NCBI GenBank assembly: GCA_021647985.1 | Contig: JAKITQ010000035.1 | Coordinates: forward strand, 1-32,661 | Direction of reading: 5' to 3' | DNA from: Flavobacteriaceae bacterium | GTDB taxonomy: Bacteria; Bacteroidota; Bacteroidia; Flavobacteriales; Flavobacteriaceae | Length of the DNA stretch: 32,661 bases | In this document: one piece after another, positions 17,615 to 24,996 of the stretch | Layout: each line of letters opens with the position of its first letter | How positions within the stretch are numbered: the first letter of the stretch is position 1 | Position numbers and translations under genes: made by a program | The notes under the pieces: generated by a model | Databases searched by the model: none | Seen by the model: only the letters and a program-made list of their open reading frames with translations | Told to the model about the DNA's origin: nothing

Positions 17615-18304
17615 ATGAATCCGAAGAATAAAGATCTTGCCTTTAATATTTATTTGATTCTCGCCTCTGTTTTTATTGCTTCCTTGGTTGTATCTAATTT
17701 AATTTTTCAAAAATTCTTTACCTGGGATTTTTTTGGAATATACACTTTTGAAATTTCTGTAGGAATTTTACCTTACCCCGCAACTTTTTTAGTTACGGAT
17801 CTAATCTCTGAAATTTATGGAAGAAAAAAAGCGAATCAGGTAGTAATTACCGGAATTTTTGCATCGGCATTTTCTTTGCTAATCATTATATTATCAGATA
17901 TTGCTCAGGCTACCTCTTGGTCTCCAATTGGCAATGAGGTTTTTCATCAGGTTTTTGGGCTTTCTGCTTTGGCTGTATTTGCATCAACTACTGCTTATTT
18001 GGTTGCCCAATTTGTTGATATACGTATATATCATTTTTGGAAAAACAAAACAAAAGGTAGGCATTTGTGGTTGCGGAATAATTTCTCAACCATTTTTTCT
18101 CAATTTTTAGATACTTTTTCAGTATTGTTTTTACTCTGCTCTTTTGGTGTAATAGAATGGGAATTATTTGGCATTTTATTGTTAAACGGGTTTTTATTTA
18201 AACTTTTAATTGCATTATTAGATACACCTCTACTTTACTTATCTGTGTTTTGGTTTAGAAAGAAATTTGGTTTAAAAGTGGGTGAAGAGATAGTGTTGGT
18301 TTAA
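17615..18304 (+). CDS. yhhQ: Queuosine precursor transporter (VUT/YhhQ family)
   Basis: The 229-residue inner-membrane protein has six or seven hydrophobic helices. FEISVGILPYPATFLVTDLISEIYGRKKANQVV is the signature region of the YhhQ/VUT family, which imports queuosine precursors (preQ0/preQ1 or queuine) for tRNA modification. SQFLDTFSVLFLL in the later half is also typical. The start at 17615 is the first ATG, with a short leader. It is monocistronic here, divergent from fabD and convergent with the DUF2797 gene (10 bp between stops). No preQ1 riboswitch is evident in the 149-bp upstream gap. Confidence 0.9.
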   Translation: MNPKNKDLAFNIYLILASVFIASLVVSNLIFQKFFTWDFFGIYTFEISVGILPYPATFLVTDLISEIYGRKKANQVVITGIFASAFSLLIIILSDIAQATSWSPIGNEVFHQVFGLSALAVFASTTAYLVAQFVDIRIYHFWKNKTKGRHLWLRNNFSTIFSQFLDTFSVLFLLCSFGVIEWELFGILLLNGFLFKLLIALLDTPLLYLSVFWFRKKFGLKVGEEIVLV

Positions 18305-18314
18305 AGAAAAGAAG

Positions 18315-19106
18315 TTAAATTTTCATTTCCACAACATACCCTTCCCAATTTCTTACATTAAAAACGGTGCTATCTTCAAATATTAAATATTGTCCTTTAA
18401 TACCTATTAATTTGCCTTGATAATTGGGTGTTTTATCTAAATTCAGACTTTTGATTTTAGTTGGATATTTTTTAATGGGAAAATCAATCTGAGTTTCTTG
18501 GTTATTTTCGATAAAATATTGTTTCGCCTCTTCGGGTATATACTTGGCTAATTTTTCTCTTTCTTCTGTAAGATCAACATCAACAACAGTATTTGTAAGC
18601 ATTTTGCGCCAGTTGGTTTTGTCTGAAACAAACTCTTTTAAAGCAACTTCAGTAATTCCGGCAAGGTATCTATTTGGAACTTCCACAATTTCAATGGCTT
18701 CATGAGCACCTTGATCGATCCAGCGTGTAGGTATTTGAGCTTTACGGGTTACACCAACTTTTACATTACTCGAATTTGCCAAATAAACGATATGTGGTTT
18801 TAATTGCATTTCTTTTTCATAGGCCAAATCTCTATCTTCAATATCTAAATGGGCTTTACTTAATTCTGGGCGCATAATCCAGTCGCCGGTTTGTGGCATT
18901 TTGTAAAAGCAATCATAGCAATAGCCCTGGCGAAATATTTTTTTGTTTGCACCACAGCTCAAACACTGGTATTTTTTAAATGAAATATCAATGGTTTTAT
19001 GGATCAACTGATTTATATTCAAAAAATCACTTTCCATATCCAAATAATATTGAACTGGTGATGCGTTTTCTGTCATCATTTTTTTTAGTACACCTGTATA
19101 TTTCAT
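18315..19106 (-). CDS. DUF2797 family protein with zinc-ribbon
   Basis: The 263-residue protein has a zinc-ribbon-like cysteine set, C48-x2-C51 and C63-x2-C66. HIVYLANSSNVKVGVTRKAQIPTRWIDQGA follows, which resembles the start of a GIY-YIG fold (two strands with a KVGxT-x(n)-R pattern). This layout is the DUF2797 family. A nucleic-acid role is suggested by fold but not shown. It lies downstream of purK on the same strand, separated by the tandem-repeat array, and its C-terminus is a compact beta-rich segment (YQGKLIGIKGQYLIFED). Confidence 0.85.
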   Translation of the reverse strand: MKYTGVLKKMMTENASPVQYYLDMESDFLNINQLIHKTIDISFKKYQCLSCGANKKIFRQGYCYDCFYKMPQTGDWIMRPELSKAHLDIEDRDLAYEKEMQLKPHIVYLANSSNVKVGVTRKAQIPTRWIDQGAHEAIEIVEVPNRYLAGITEVALKEFVSDKTNWRKMLTNTVVDVDLTEEREKLAKYIPEEAKQYFIENNQETQIDFPIKKYPTKIKSLNLDKTPNYQGKLIGIKGQYLIFEDSTVFNVRNWEGYVVEMKI

Positions 19107-19160
19107 GTTAATATGTTTTATAATTTTTCACGCAGATTTAGTAGATAAAAATTCATTTTT

Positions 19161-19244
19161 CATAACTCATAACTCATAACTCATAACTCATAACTCATAA
19201 CTCATAACTCATAACTCATAACTCATAACTCATAACTCATAACT
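19161..19244. repeat. Perfect tandem array, 12 copies of CATAACT
   Basis: The 84 bases are exactly twelve 7-bp units (cataact on plus, agttatg on minus). The last units overlap the 3' end of purK and encode its final residues S-Y-E-L and its TGA stop. The rest fills the gap before the DUF2797 gene. Changing the copy number would leave the PurK end the same, since a stop arises within the first three units entered. Related decayed units occur near 15550. Confidence 0.95.
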
Positions 19245-20390
19245 GTTTTCACCACTAACAACCCTAATCGTTCTCTTTACTTGCTCAGCAATTCTTCGCG
19301 CTTCATCAATATCTTTATTGACAACAGTAACATGTCCCATTTTACGAAAGGGTCTGGTCTCTTTTTTACCATAAATATGAGGCGTTACACCATCAATTTT
19401 AAGTATATCTTCCATATTTTGATAAATAACATCGCCATTGTAACCTGCTTCACCAACCAAGTTTACCATAATTCCAGCAACTTTGCTATCGGTATTTCCT
19501 AAAGGCAAATTTAAAATAGCCCTTAAATGCTGTTCAAATTGATTTGTATAAGAAGCCTCAATACTATAATGCCCACTATTATGTGTTCTTGGAGCAACTT
19601 CATTTACTAAAATATCATCATTTTCGGTTTGGAACATCTCTACAGCCAATATGCCAATAAATTGAAATGCATCTGCAACCTTTAAAGCGATTTCTTTTGC
19701 TTTTTTCGCTACTGCGGAATTAATTCTTGCCGGACAAATAACATATTCTACCTGATTGGCGGTAGGATGAAATTCCATTTCAACCACAGGATATGTTTTC
19801 GTTTCACCATCACTGTTTCTTGCAACGATAACTGCCAGTTCATTCTTAAAAGGAATAAGATCTTCAACAATACAATCCTCATCCGATAAATTATTTATTT
19901 CTGCAGTAGTTTTTATAACTTTTACACCGGTACCATCATAACCAAATTGTGCTGTTTTCCAAACAAAAGGTGGTTGCGCTTCTTTTTTTAATTCCGCGAA
20001 AGCGCTATACCTTTTATAATTTGCAGTTGGAATATTATTCTTTACAAAAAAATCTTTTTGTCTTCCTTTATGTTGAATAATTTGTAAAACAGAAGGCTGT
20101 GGGTAAATCGTTAATCCTTCTTTTTCTAATTGTAATAAAGCTTCAATATTAACATGCTCAATTTCAATAGTAAGTAGATCAACTTTTTTGCCGAAATCGT
20201 ATACGGCTTGATAATCCATTAAATTACCTTGATAAAATTCGTTACAAATTTCTGCACAGGGCGCATTTTTCGCAGCATCTAGAATGGCGGTATAAATATC
20301 AAATTTATGAGTTTCAGTCAAGAGCATTTTACCTAGCTGACCTCCGCCAAGAACACCTAATTTAAAATTAGAAGAAAAATAATTTTTCAA
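19230..20390 (-). CDS. purK: N5-carboxyaminoimidazole ribonucleotide synthase
   Basis: PurK (386 residues) is an ATP-grasp enzyme that carboxylates AIR with bicarbonate and ATP in purine synthesis. LGVLGGGQLGKML (residues 12-24) opens the N-terminal domain. VWKTAQFGYDGTGVKVI is the ATP-binding segment, CIVEDLIPFKNELAVIVAR follows, and VNEVAPRTHNSGHYSIEA holds the metal-binding residues. The partner purE is not adjacent. The start lies 14 nt after the stop of the Rieske-like lipoprotein gene, so they may share a transcript. The last four residues and the stop are written in the CATAACT array. Confidence 0.96.
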   Translation of the reverse strand: MKNYFSSNFKLGVLGGGQLGKMLLTETHKFDIYTAILDAAKNAPCAEICNEFYQGNLMDYQAVYDFGKKVDLLTIEIEHVNIEALLQLEKEGLTIYPQPSVLQIIQHKGRQKDFFVKNNIPTANYKRYSAFAELKKEAQPPFVWKTAQFGYDGTGVKVIKTTAEINNLSDEDCIVEDLIPFKNELAVIVARNSDGETKTYPVVEMEFHPTANQVEYVICPARINSAVAKKAKEIALKVADAFQFIGILAVEMFQTENDDILVNEVAPRTHNSGHYSIEASYTNQFEQHLRAILNLPLGNTDSKVAGIMVNLVGEAGYNGDVIYQNMEDILKIDGVTPHIYGKKETRPFRKMGHVTVVNKDIDEARRIAEQVKRTIRVVSGENSYEL

Positions 20391-20404
20391 TTGTATTGCG
20401 GTTT

Positions 20405-20869
20405 TTAAAAGTTTGTAATTTGTAAGGTATTTCCAATAACAACAACTCTATATTGTTTAGCAGAATAACTAATACCATCTGTTAGAGGCGCTCCATTTAA
20501 TAAATTAAATATGCTATCGTCACAGGGTGTAAATAAATTGATGCCATTCTTTACGATCATTTGTGAACATGCTTTCGGACTTATATGCGGAGCAGCTCTG
20601 TCAAAAGCTATATAATTATTGATGCTGTAATGATATATAATCAAGCCACTAATTCCACCTTGCGCATATGCCCAACCACCCACAACTTGTAAATCTATAA
20701 ATTCAGGATTATTTAAAAATACAGTTTGATTTACAGGAATATTTGGTAGAATATTATTGGGGTCAATATTGTTATCTGAACAAGAAAACGATACAAATAA
20801 TAGGAAAATAATTGCAATTTTTTTCAAAATATATTTTTTGGCAAGGTACAAATAATTTGATTTACACAT
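20405..20869 (-). CDS. Lipoprotein with degenerate Rieske-like domain
   Basis: A hydrophobic segment (IAIIFLLFVSFSC, residues 18-30) ends at C30, a lipobox, so the product is a lipoprotein. The start is unsure: the ATG at 20869 gives an unusual 15-residue pre-segment, and a TTG at 20825-20827 would give the more normal LKKIAIIF start. The rest has the layout of a Rieske domain (AFDRAAPHISPKAC ... LFTPCDDSIFNLLNGAPL ... KQYRVVVIGNTLQI). However, the C-x-H and C-x2-H cluster ligands read A-P-H and T-P-C-D, so a [2Fe-2S] cluster is unlikely. Similar flavobacterial proteins exist. Role unknown. Confidence 0.65.
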   Translation of the reverse strand: MCKSNYLYLAKKYILKKIAIIFLLFVSFSCSDNNIDPNNILPNIPVNQTVFLNNPEFIDLQVVGGWAYAQGGISGLIIYHYSINNYIAFDRAAPHISPKACSQMIVKNGINLFTPCDDSIFNLLNGAPLTDGISYSAKQYRVVVIGNTLQITNF

Positions 20870-20939
20870 TAAATATAATGCCTGAGTAATTTATTTTTTG
20901 TATTTTAGAAGAAGATTTTTCGGATTTTGAAATAATTTG

Positions 20940-20947
20940 TACATTTG
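20940..20947 (+). promoter_or_regulatory. Candidate -7 element for greA
   Basis: TACATTTG matches TAnnTTTG exactly and lies 72 nt before the greA ATG. Transcription from it would start around 20953, so the hairpin at 20955-20989 would be the first structure in the leader. Confidence 0.5.
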
Positions 20948-20954
20948 TACTAGG

Positions 20955-20989
20955 ATCTCATTCCATTATTTTGGAATTGGGATTTTTTT
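20955..20989 (+). terminator. Terminator-like hairpin with T-tract in the greA leader
   Basis: atctca/ttcca (20955-20965) pairs with tggaa/t/tgggat (20972-20983): 11 pairs with one G-U and one bulged T, around a 6-nt loop. Seven Ts follow (20983-20989). It points toward greA, and no plus-strand gene lies upstream, so it would act on the greA leader itself. It may be an attenuator or release a short leader RNA. Confidence 0.6.
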
Positions 20990-21019
20990 ATATTTATAAT
21001 ATCAATAAATTGTATTAAA

Positions 21020-21493
21020 ATGAGTGATGTAGCATACTATACAGAGGAAGGACTAAAAAAAGTAAGAGATGAACTAGAGGCTTTAGAGCATGTTGAACGA
21101 CCTAGAGTAACCAAAGAAATTGCCGACGCCAGAGATAAAGGAGATCTAAGTGAAAATGCGGAATATCATGCAGCTAAAGAAGAACAGTCTTTGTTGGAGT
21201 TTAAAATTGCACAAATGAAAAACACCTTGTCAAAGGCGAGGTTGATTGATGAATCGCAACTAGACGCATCGAAGGTTTTGGCCTTGTCTATAGTGAAAAT
21301 AAAAAACATAGATAATAATAAGGAGTTTGAATATACCCTAGTTGCTGATGCTTTATCTGATTTAGCCAATGGTAAACTATCGGTAAACTCCCCTATTGGT
21401 CAAGGGCTACTGGGCTTAGAAGTTGGTGATATTGCAGAAATTCAAGTACCTAATGGAATGATGAAATTTAAGATTTTAAATATTTCGAGATAA
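21020..21493 (+). CDS. greA: Transcription elongation factor GreA
   Basis: GreA (157 residues) binds in the RNA polymerase secondary channel and stimulates cleavage of backtracked RNA. The N-terminal coiled coil (residues about 8-75) contains IADARDKGDLSENAEYHAAKEEQ, with the acidic tip D and E residues that promote cleavage. The C-terminal FKBP-like domain has NKEFEYTLV, NSPIGQGLLGLEVGD and VPNGMMKFKILNI. Length is standard. It is followed 44 bp later by a HIT protein gene on the same strand. The leader carries a terminator-like hairpin (20955-20989), so self-control by attenuation is possible. Confidence 0.96.
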   Translation: MSDVAYYTEEGLKKVRDELEALEHVERPRVTKEIADARDKGDLSENAEYHAAKEEQSLLEFKIAQMKNTLSKARLIDESQLDASKVLALSIVKIKNIDNNKEFEYTLVADALSDLANGKLSVNSPIGQGLLGLEVGDIAEIQVPNGMMKFKILNISR

Positions 21494-21537
21494 GGTGTTT
21501 TTTAAAATACTAGGTTTTAAAACTAAATCAATAAGTC

Positions 21538-21930
21538 ATGAGCATCTTCACAAGAATTATTCAAGGAAAAATACCGAGTTATAAAGTGGCTGAGAATGAT
21601 GATTTTTACGCTTTTTTAGATGTCAATCCCAATGCAAAAGGCCATACTTTGGTGGTGCCTAAAAAGGAAGAGAATAAGATTTTTGATTTAGACGAACAAT
21701 CTTATTTGCGTTTGATGCAGTTTAGCTATAAAGTTGCCAAGGCTATTGAAAAGGCGGTGCCTTGTGAAAGAATTGGTATGACAGTAATAGGTTTGGAAGT
21801 ACCTCATGTACATGTACATTTAATACCACTGCACAGTATGGCAGATGCCACTTTTTCTAAAAAAGAGAAATTAAACGATTCGGAATTTAAAGAAATTGCT
21901 AAAGAAATCGTTAAGAATTTTGAAGGATAA
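21538..21930 (+). CDS. HIT family nucleotide-binding protein
   Basis: This 130-residue histidine-triad protein has FTRIIQGKIPSYKV at the N-terminus, FLDVNPNAKGHTLVVPK in the middle, and the catalytic triad H90-V-H92-V-H94 in VPHVHVHLIPL. HIT proteins of this size hydrolyse nucleoside phosphoramidates or aminoacyl-adenylates and are cytosolic dimers. It follows greA on the same strand after 44 bp and is probably co-transcribed with it. Confidence 0.92.
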   Translation: MSIFTRIIQGKIPSYKVAENDDFYAFLDVNPNAKGHTLVVPKKEENKIFDLDEQSYLRLMQFSYKVAKAIEKAVPCERIGMTVIGLEVPHVHVHLIPLHSMADATFSKKEKLNDSEFKEIAKEIVKNFEG

Positions 21931-21952
21931 TTACCGAAAAACTTTAAGTTAA

Positions 21953-22119
21953 CGTCTTCGCGAGCGTAAAGAAATGGAGCGTAGTAATCTCTTCCTAAGC
22001 AATTAACACTAGATCACCACGTCATTCTTACAATTAGCATTGGAAGAATTTCCTCGTGAAGACGTATCATGTCGTATTCATCTTCGCGAACGGAAAGAAA
22101 TGGAGTGTGGCGATTTCTT
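21953..22119. repeat. Imperfect direct and inverted repeat element, 41-bp units
   Basis: Units at 21953-21993 and 22079-22119 match at 33 of 41 positions, sharing tcttcgcga...aaagaaatggag. Between them, cctcgtgaagacg (22052-22064) is an inverted copy of the unit's start, so the block can fold on itself. It fills most of the gap between the HIT gene and the histidine kinase stop. It resembles dispersed repeats of flavobacterial chromosomes. Confidence 0.6.
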
Positions 22120-23310
22120 TTATTTAATTGTTTTAAGTTCAATACTAAAAGTAGTTCCTTTACCAATTTCCGATTTCTTTACATAAATCCTTCCTTTACT
22201 ATAGTCCTCTATGATTCTTTTGGCAAGTGAAAGTCCTAATCCCCAGCCTCGTTTTTTAGAAGTGTAACCAGGCTCAAATATTTTCTTTTGAAGGCGTTTT
22301 GGGATACCTTTACCTGAATCTGTTACTAATATTTTGGCAGTAGAATTTTCCTGAGTTACAGTAATTGAAAGTTTTCCTTTGCCTTTCATGGCATCAATAG
22401 CGTTTTTTACCAAATTTTCGATAACCCAACTATACAATTGTAAATTTAAATCAACATAAATAGGTGTATTATTATCATTAATAAATTTAAAATCAATTTG
22501 CTTAAAACTTCTTGATTGAATATAATCGAATGCAATTTTTGTTTCTTTAACGATATCGTTTTTGGTCAATTTTGGAATAGAACCAATTTTTGAAAATCTT
22601 TCAGCAATGGTATTTAACCTCGCAACATCTTTTTCAATTTCGGAAACAGTTTCTTCATTGGCATTTTCCATACGCAATAGTTCAACCCAGCCTAAAAGAG
22701 AAGATAGGGGTGTGCCAATTTGATGCGCCGTTTCTTTAGCCATTCCTGCCCACAGTTTATTTTGTTCGGCAATTCTATTGGCTTTAAAAGCCAAATAAAT
22801 AATGGTGCCAAATAAAAATAGAACAAGCAATAGACCCAATGGATAATACTGCAATTTATTTAATAGATCGGAGTCTCTATAGTAGATATTCTCTGTAATA
22901 TTTATTTGATCCATTTGAAAATTAACCACTAAGGGTTCATTGTCTTCTTTCATTTTCATTAACTGCCTGCTTAAATACAAGCGATCATCAACAGGAAGTG
23001 ATGTAAATTTTTTGGAATTTACCACATCTAAATTTGCCCATTTTTTAATATCACCATTTTCAAAAGTAATAATCATTGGGATACTTCTATTACTTTGAAT
23101 AATTTTCTCTTCTAAAGACATGTCAATGTCTAAATCAGGATTGTTAAAATTTTTATAGGCAGTAGCTAAAACTTCCATTTTTAGCCTTTCTTCTTTTTTA
23201 AAGTTTTTAAAGAATTGATTTGTGTTCCATAAAATAGAAGTGACAATTAAAAATGATGCCAAAATAAGCAACCATTTAAATAAAATTTTACTTGTAGGTA
23301 AGTTCTTCAT
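22120..23310 (-). CDS. Membrane sensor histidine kinase, orphan
   Basis: The 396-residue kinase has a membrane helix at about residues 11-28, an extracytoplasmic sensor region of about 125 residues, a second helix at about 157-175 and a short linker with no clear HAMP domain. The H-box KETAHQIGTPLSSLLGW has phospho-acceptor H196. The N-box is NLVKNAIDAMKG, the G1 box DSGKGIP and the G2 box GWGLGLSLAKRII. It autophosphorylates and passes phosphate to a response regulator. None is adjacent, so the partner is elsewhere. The sensor domain has no motif I recognise. Confidence 0.92.
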   Translation of the reverse strand: MKNLPTSKILFKWLLILASFLIVTSILWNTNQFFKNFKKEERLKMEVLATAYKNFNNPDLDIDMSLEEKIIQSNRSIPMIITFENGDIKKWANLDVVNSKKFTSLPVDDRLYLSRQLMKMKEDNEPLVVNFQMDQINITENIYYRDSDLLNKLQYYPLGLLLVLFLFGTIIYLAFKANRIAEQNKLWAGMAKETAHQIGTPLSSLLGWVELLRMENANEETVSEIEKDVARLNTIAERFSKIGSIPKLTKNDIVKETKIAFDYIQSRSFKQIDFKFINDNNTPIYVDLNLQLYSWVIENLVKNAIDAMKGKGKLSITVTQENSTAKILVTDSGKGIPKRLQKKIFEPGYTSKKRGWGLGLSLAKRIIEDYSKGRIYVKKSEIGKGTTFSIELKTIK

Positions 23311-23393
23311 TAAAAGAGAATAATTAACAGACTTGAATTTATGATTAATAACATAAAAGTAACAAGCTTATTATATATAAAATAAATATTAGC

Positions 23394-23401
23394 TACTTTT
23401 G
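23394..23401 (+). promoter_or_regulatory. Candidate -7 element for the flavin reductase gene
   Basis: TACTTTTG matches TAnnTTTG and ends 17 nt before the TTG start at 23419. It implies a very short leader and supports that start. Confidence 0.45.
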
Positions 23402-23418
23402 TTGAAAAATCATAGCAA

Positions 23419-24276
23419 TTGTTAACAATTAATCCAAAGAAAATAGAAATTGCCAAACTTCACAGTTATTTACTATCTGCTATTGCTCCAAGACCAATTG
23501 CTTTAGCAAGTACTATAGATGTAAATGGAAAACCAAATTTATCACCTTTTAGTTTTTTTAATGTATTTAGTGCTAACCCTCCGGTTTTAATTTTTTCTCC
23601 TGCAAGAAGAGTTAGAGATAATACAATAAAACATACTTTGGAAAATGTGAAACAGATAAAAGAAGTGGTTATTAATGTAGTTAATCATGACATAGTGCAT
23701 CAAACTTCTTTGGCAAGTACTGAATATGAAAAAGGTGTAAATGAATTTGATAAAGCTGGTTTTACCATGTTAAAATCAGAAAAGGTAAAACCGTTTCGGG
23801 TTGCAGAATCTCCAGTACAAATGGAATGTAAGGTGATTAACATTATACCTTTAGGCAAGGAGGGAGGAGCCGGAAATTTAATTATTTGTGAAGTGGTTCT
23901 TATGCATATCAATGAAAAAGTATTGCAAGAAAACGGACTTATAGATCAAAGTAAATTAGACCTTGTTGCTCGTGCTGGTGGAAGTTATTATAGCAGAGCG
24001 AAAAACACTTTTTTTGAAATACCAAAACCTATATTTAATAAGGGCATTGGTATTGATAATTTACCGGATCTTGTAAAGAACAGTTTAATATTGACTGGAA
24101 ATAATTTAGGGATGCTTGGAAATATCGAAAAATTACCGTCAAATAAAGGTGTTGATAAGTTTATCAAAGACAATCCTAAATATTTTGGTGTAAAATTAAA
24201 TGAAAAGCATAAATTTGCGCAAGAGTATTTAAAAAAGGATGATATAAATAGTGCTTGGAAAGTACTTTTAAGTTAG
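23419..24276 (+). CDS. Flavin reductase-like FMN-binding split-barrel protein
   Basis: The 285-residue protein has the FMN-binding split barrel: APRPIALASTIDVNGKPNLSPFSFFNVFSANPPVLIFSPARR binds FMN, followed by KEVVINVVNHDIVHQTSLASTEY and GGAGNLIICEVV. The C-terminal 90 residues are an extra helical extension common in flavobacterial homologues. The start codon is TTG at 23419. A stop (TAG, 23413-23415) lies just upstream in frame, and the encoded MLTINPKKIE fits homologues, so TTG is the best start. Substrate unknown; it is probably an NAD(P)H:flavin or small-molecule reductase. Confidence 0.85.
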   Translation: MLTINPKKIEIAKLHSYLLSAIAPRPIALASTIDVNGKPNLSPFSFFNVFSANPPVLIFSPARRVRDNTIKHTLENVKQIKEVVINVVNHDIVHQTSLASTEYEKGVNEFDKAGFTMLKSEKVKPFRVAESPVQMECKVINIIPLGKEGGAGNLIICEVVLMHINEKVLQENGLIDQSKLDLVARAGGSYYSRAKNTFFEIPKPIFNKGIGIDNLPDLVKNSLILTGNNLGMLGNIEKLPSNKGVDKFIKDNPKYFGVKLNEKHKFAQEYLKKDDINSAWKVLLS

Positions 24277-24302
24277 TATTAATTATAAGATTTACAATAG
24301 AA

Positions 24303-24671
24303 ATGGAAGTAGCTGGAAAAATTAAAAAAATAGACGAAACAAAAACATTCGGAAGCAACGGGTTTAGAAAACGCGAAATGGTGGTTACCACAGATGAACA
24401 ATATCCGCAAATGATAATGATTGAATTTATTCAAGATAAATGTGATTTGTTGAATAGTTTTAGTGTTGGAGATGACGTAAAAGTAAGTATAAACATAAGA
24501 GGTAGAGAGTGGGTTAACCCTGAAGGTGAAGCGAAATATTTTAATTCTATTCAAGGCTGGAGAATTGAAAAAAACCAAGAAACGCAAGGAACTGTACCTC
24601 CTGTTGATGCAGGGGCATTTGAACCTGCAACGAGTACAAGTGATAGTGAACCTGATGACCTACCATTTTAA
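24303..24671 (+). CDS. DUF3127 protein with SSB-like acidic C-terminus
   Basis: The start is the ATG at 24303 (MEVAGKIKKIDE). An upstream in-frame start at 24255 would overlap the previous gene and adds an unlikely N-terminus. The 122-residue product has a beta-rich, OB-fold-like core (FRKREMVVTTDEQYPQMIMIEF ... SVGDDVKVSINIRGREW), a Thr/Ser/Pro-rich linker and a tail ending DDLPF. That pattern of OB-like domain, disordered linker and acidic-aromatic tip is the plan of single-stranded DNA-binding proteins, whose tip recruits repair enzymes. A DNA role is inferred, not shown. A strong terminator follows at 24696-24733. Confidence 0.85.
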   Translation: MEVAGKIKKIDETKTFGSNGFRKREMVVTTDEQYPQMIMIEFIQDKCDLLNSFSVGDDVKVSINIRGREWVNPEGEAKYFNSIQGWRIEKNQETQGTVPPVDAGAFEPATSTSDSEPDDLPF

Positions 24672-24695
24672 TTCCTACGGATTAAAATCCCTATC

Positions 24696-24733
24696 AAAAA
24701 AGCCTAATAATTGCAGAATTATTAGGCTTTTTT
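24696..24733. terminator. Rho-independent terminator after the DUF3127 gene
   Basis: The 17-base arm at 24696-24712 (a6 then gcctaataatt) pairs perfectly with 24717-24733 around the loop gcag. T- and A-tracts on the two sides make it bidirectional in principle. Confidence 0.9.
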
Positions 24734-24737
24734 CTAT

Positions 24738-24971
24738 TACCTTAAATCCGCAAGTGTATTTCTACTACAAAGCCAAACTGCACGCCATTGTTGAGAACTA
24801 AACAAAGTGAAATCACGAATACCTATAAAATAATAAATAGGCAAATGAGTAATGCTCGCTTTTCGATACTCACCATAATAAAACTATGTTTGCGTGTCTC
24901 AAAGTTGCGCTACACCAACACTAGCATACATTTTGACTTTTCGCTACGAAAACACTTGCGGATTTAAGGTA
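24738..24971. mobile_element. Inverted-repeat-bounded element, 234 bp
   Basis: taccttaaatccgcaagtgt (24738-24757) and its exact reverse complement (24952-24971) bound 194 bp of non-coding DNA. Beyond the arms a TA or ATT direct repeat is compatible with target duplication (attacc...ggtatt). The interior has no credible gene. It sits just after the terminator and ends 25 bp before the aat start, so it could carry or alter the aat promoter. Its arms differ from those of the elements at 229 and 15285. Confidence 0.7.
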
Positions 24972-24996
24972 TTTTAGTAAATAAGATTTAGATAAA

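Noticed and set aside
19161-19244. Regular repeats as a possible CRISPR array
   Set aside because: Units are 7 bp, directly abutting and identical, with no spacers and no cas genes in the window.
24526-24801. 91-aa plus-strand open frame overlapping DUF3127, its terminator and the 234-bp element
   Set aside because: It runs through a strong terminator hairpin and an inverted repeat, so it is chance.
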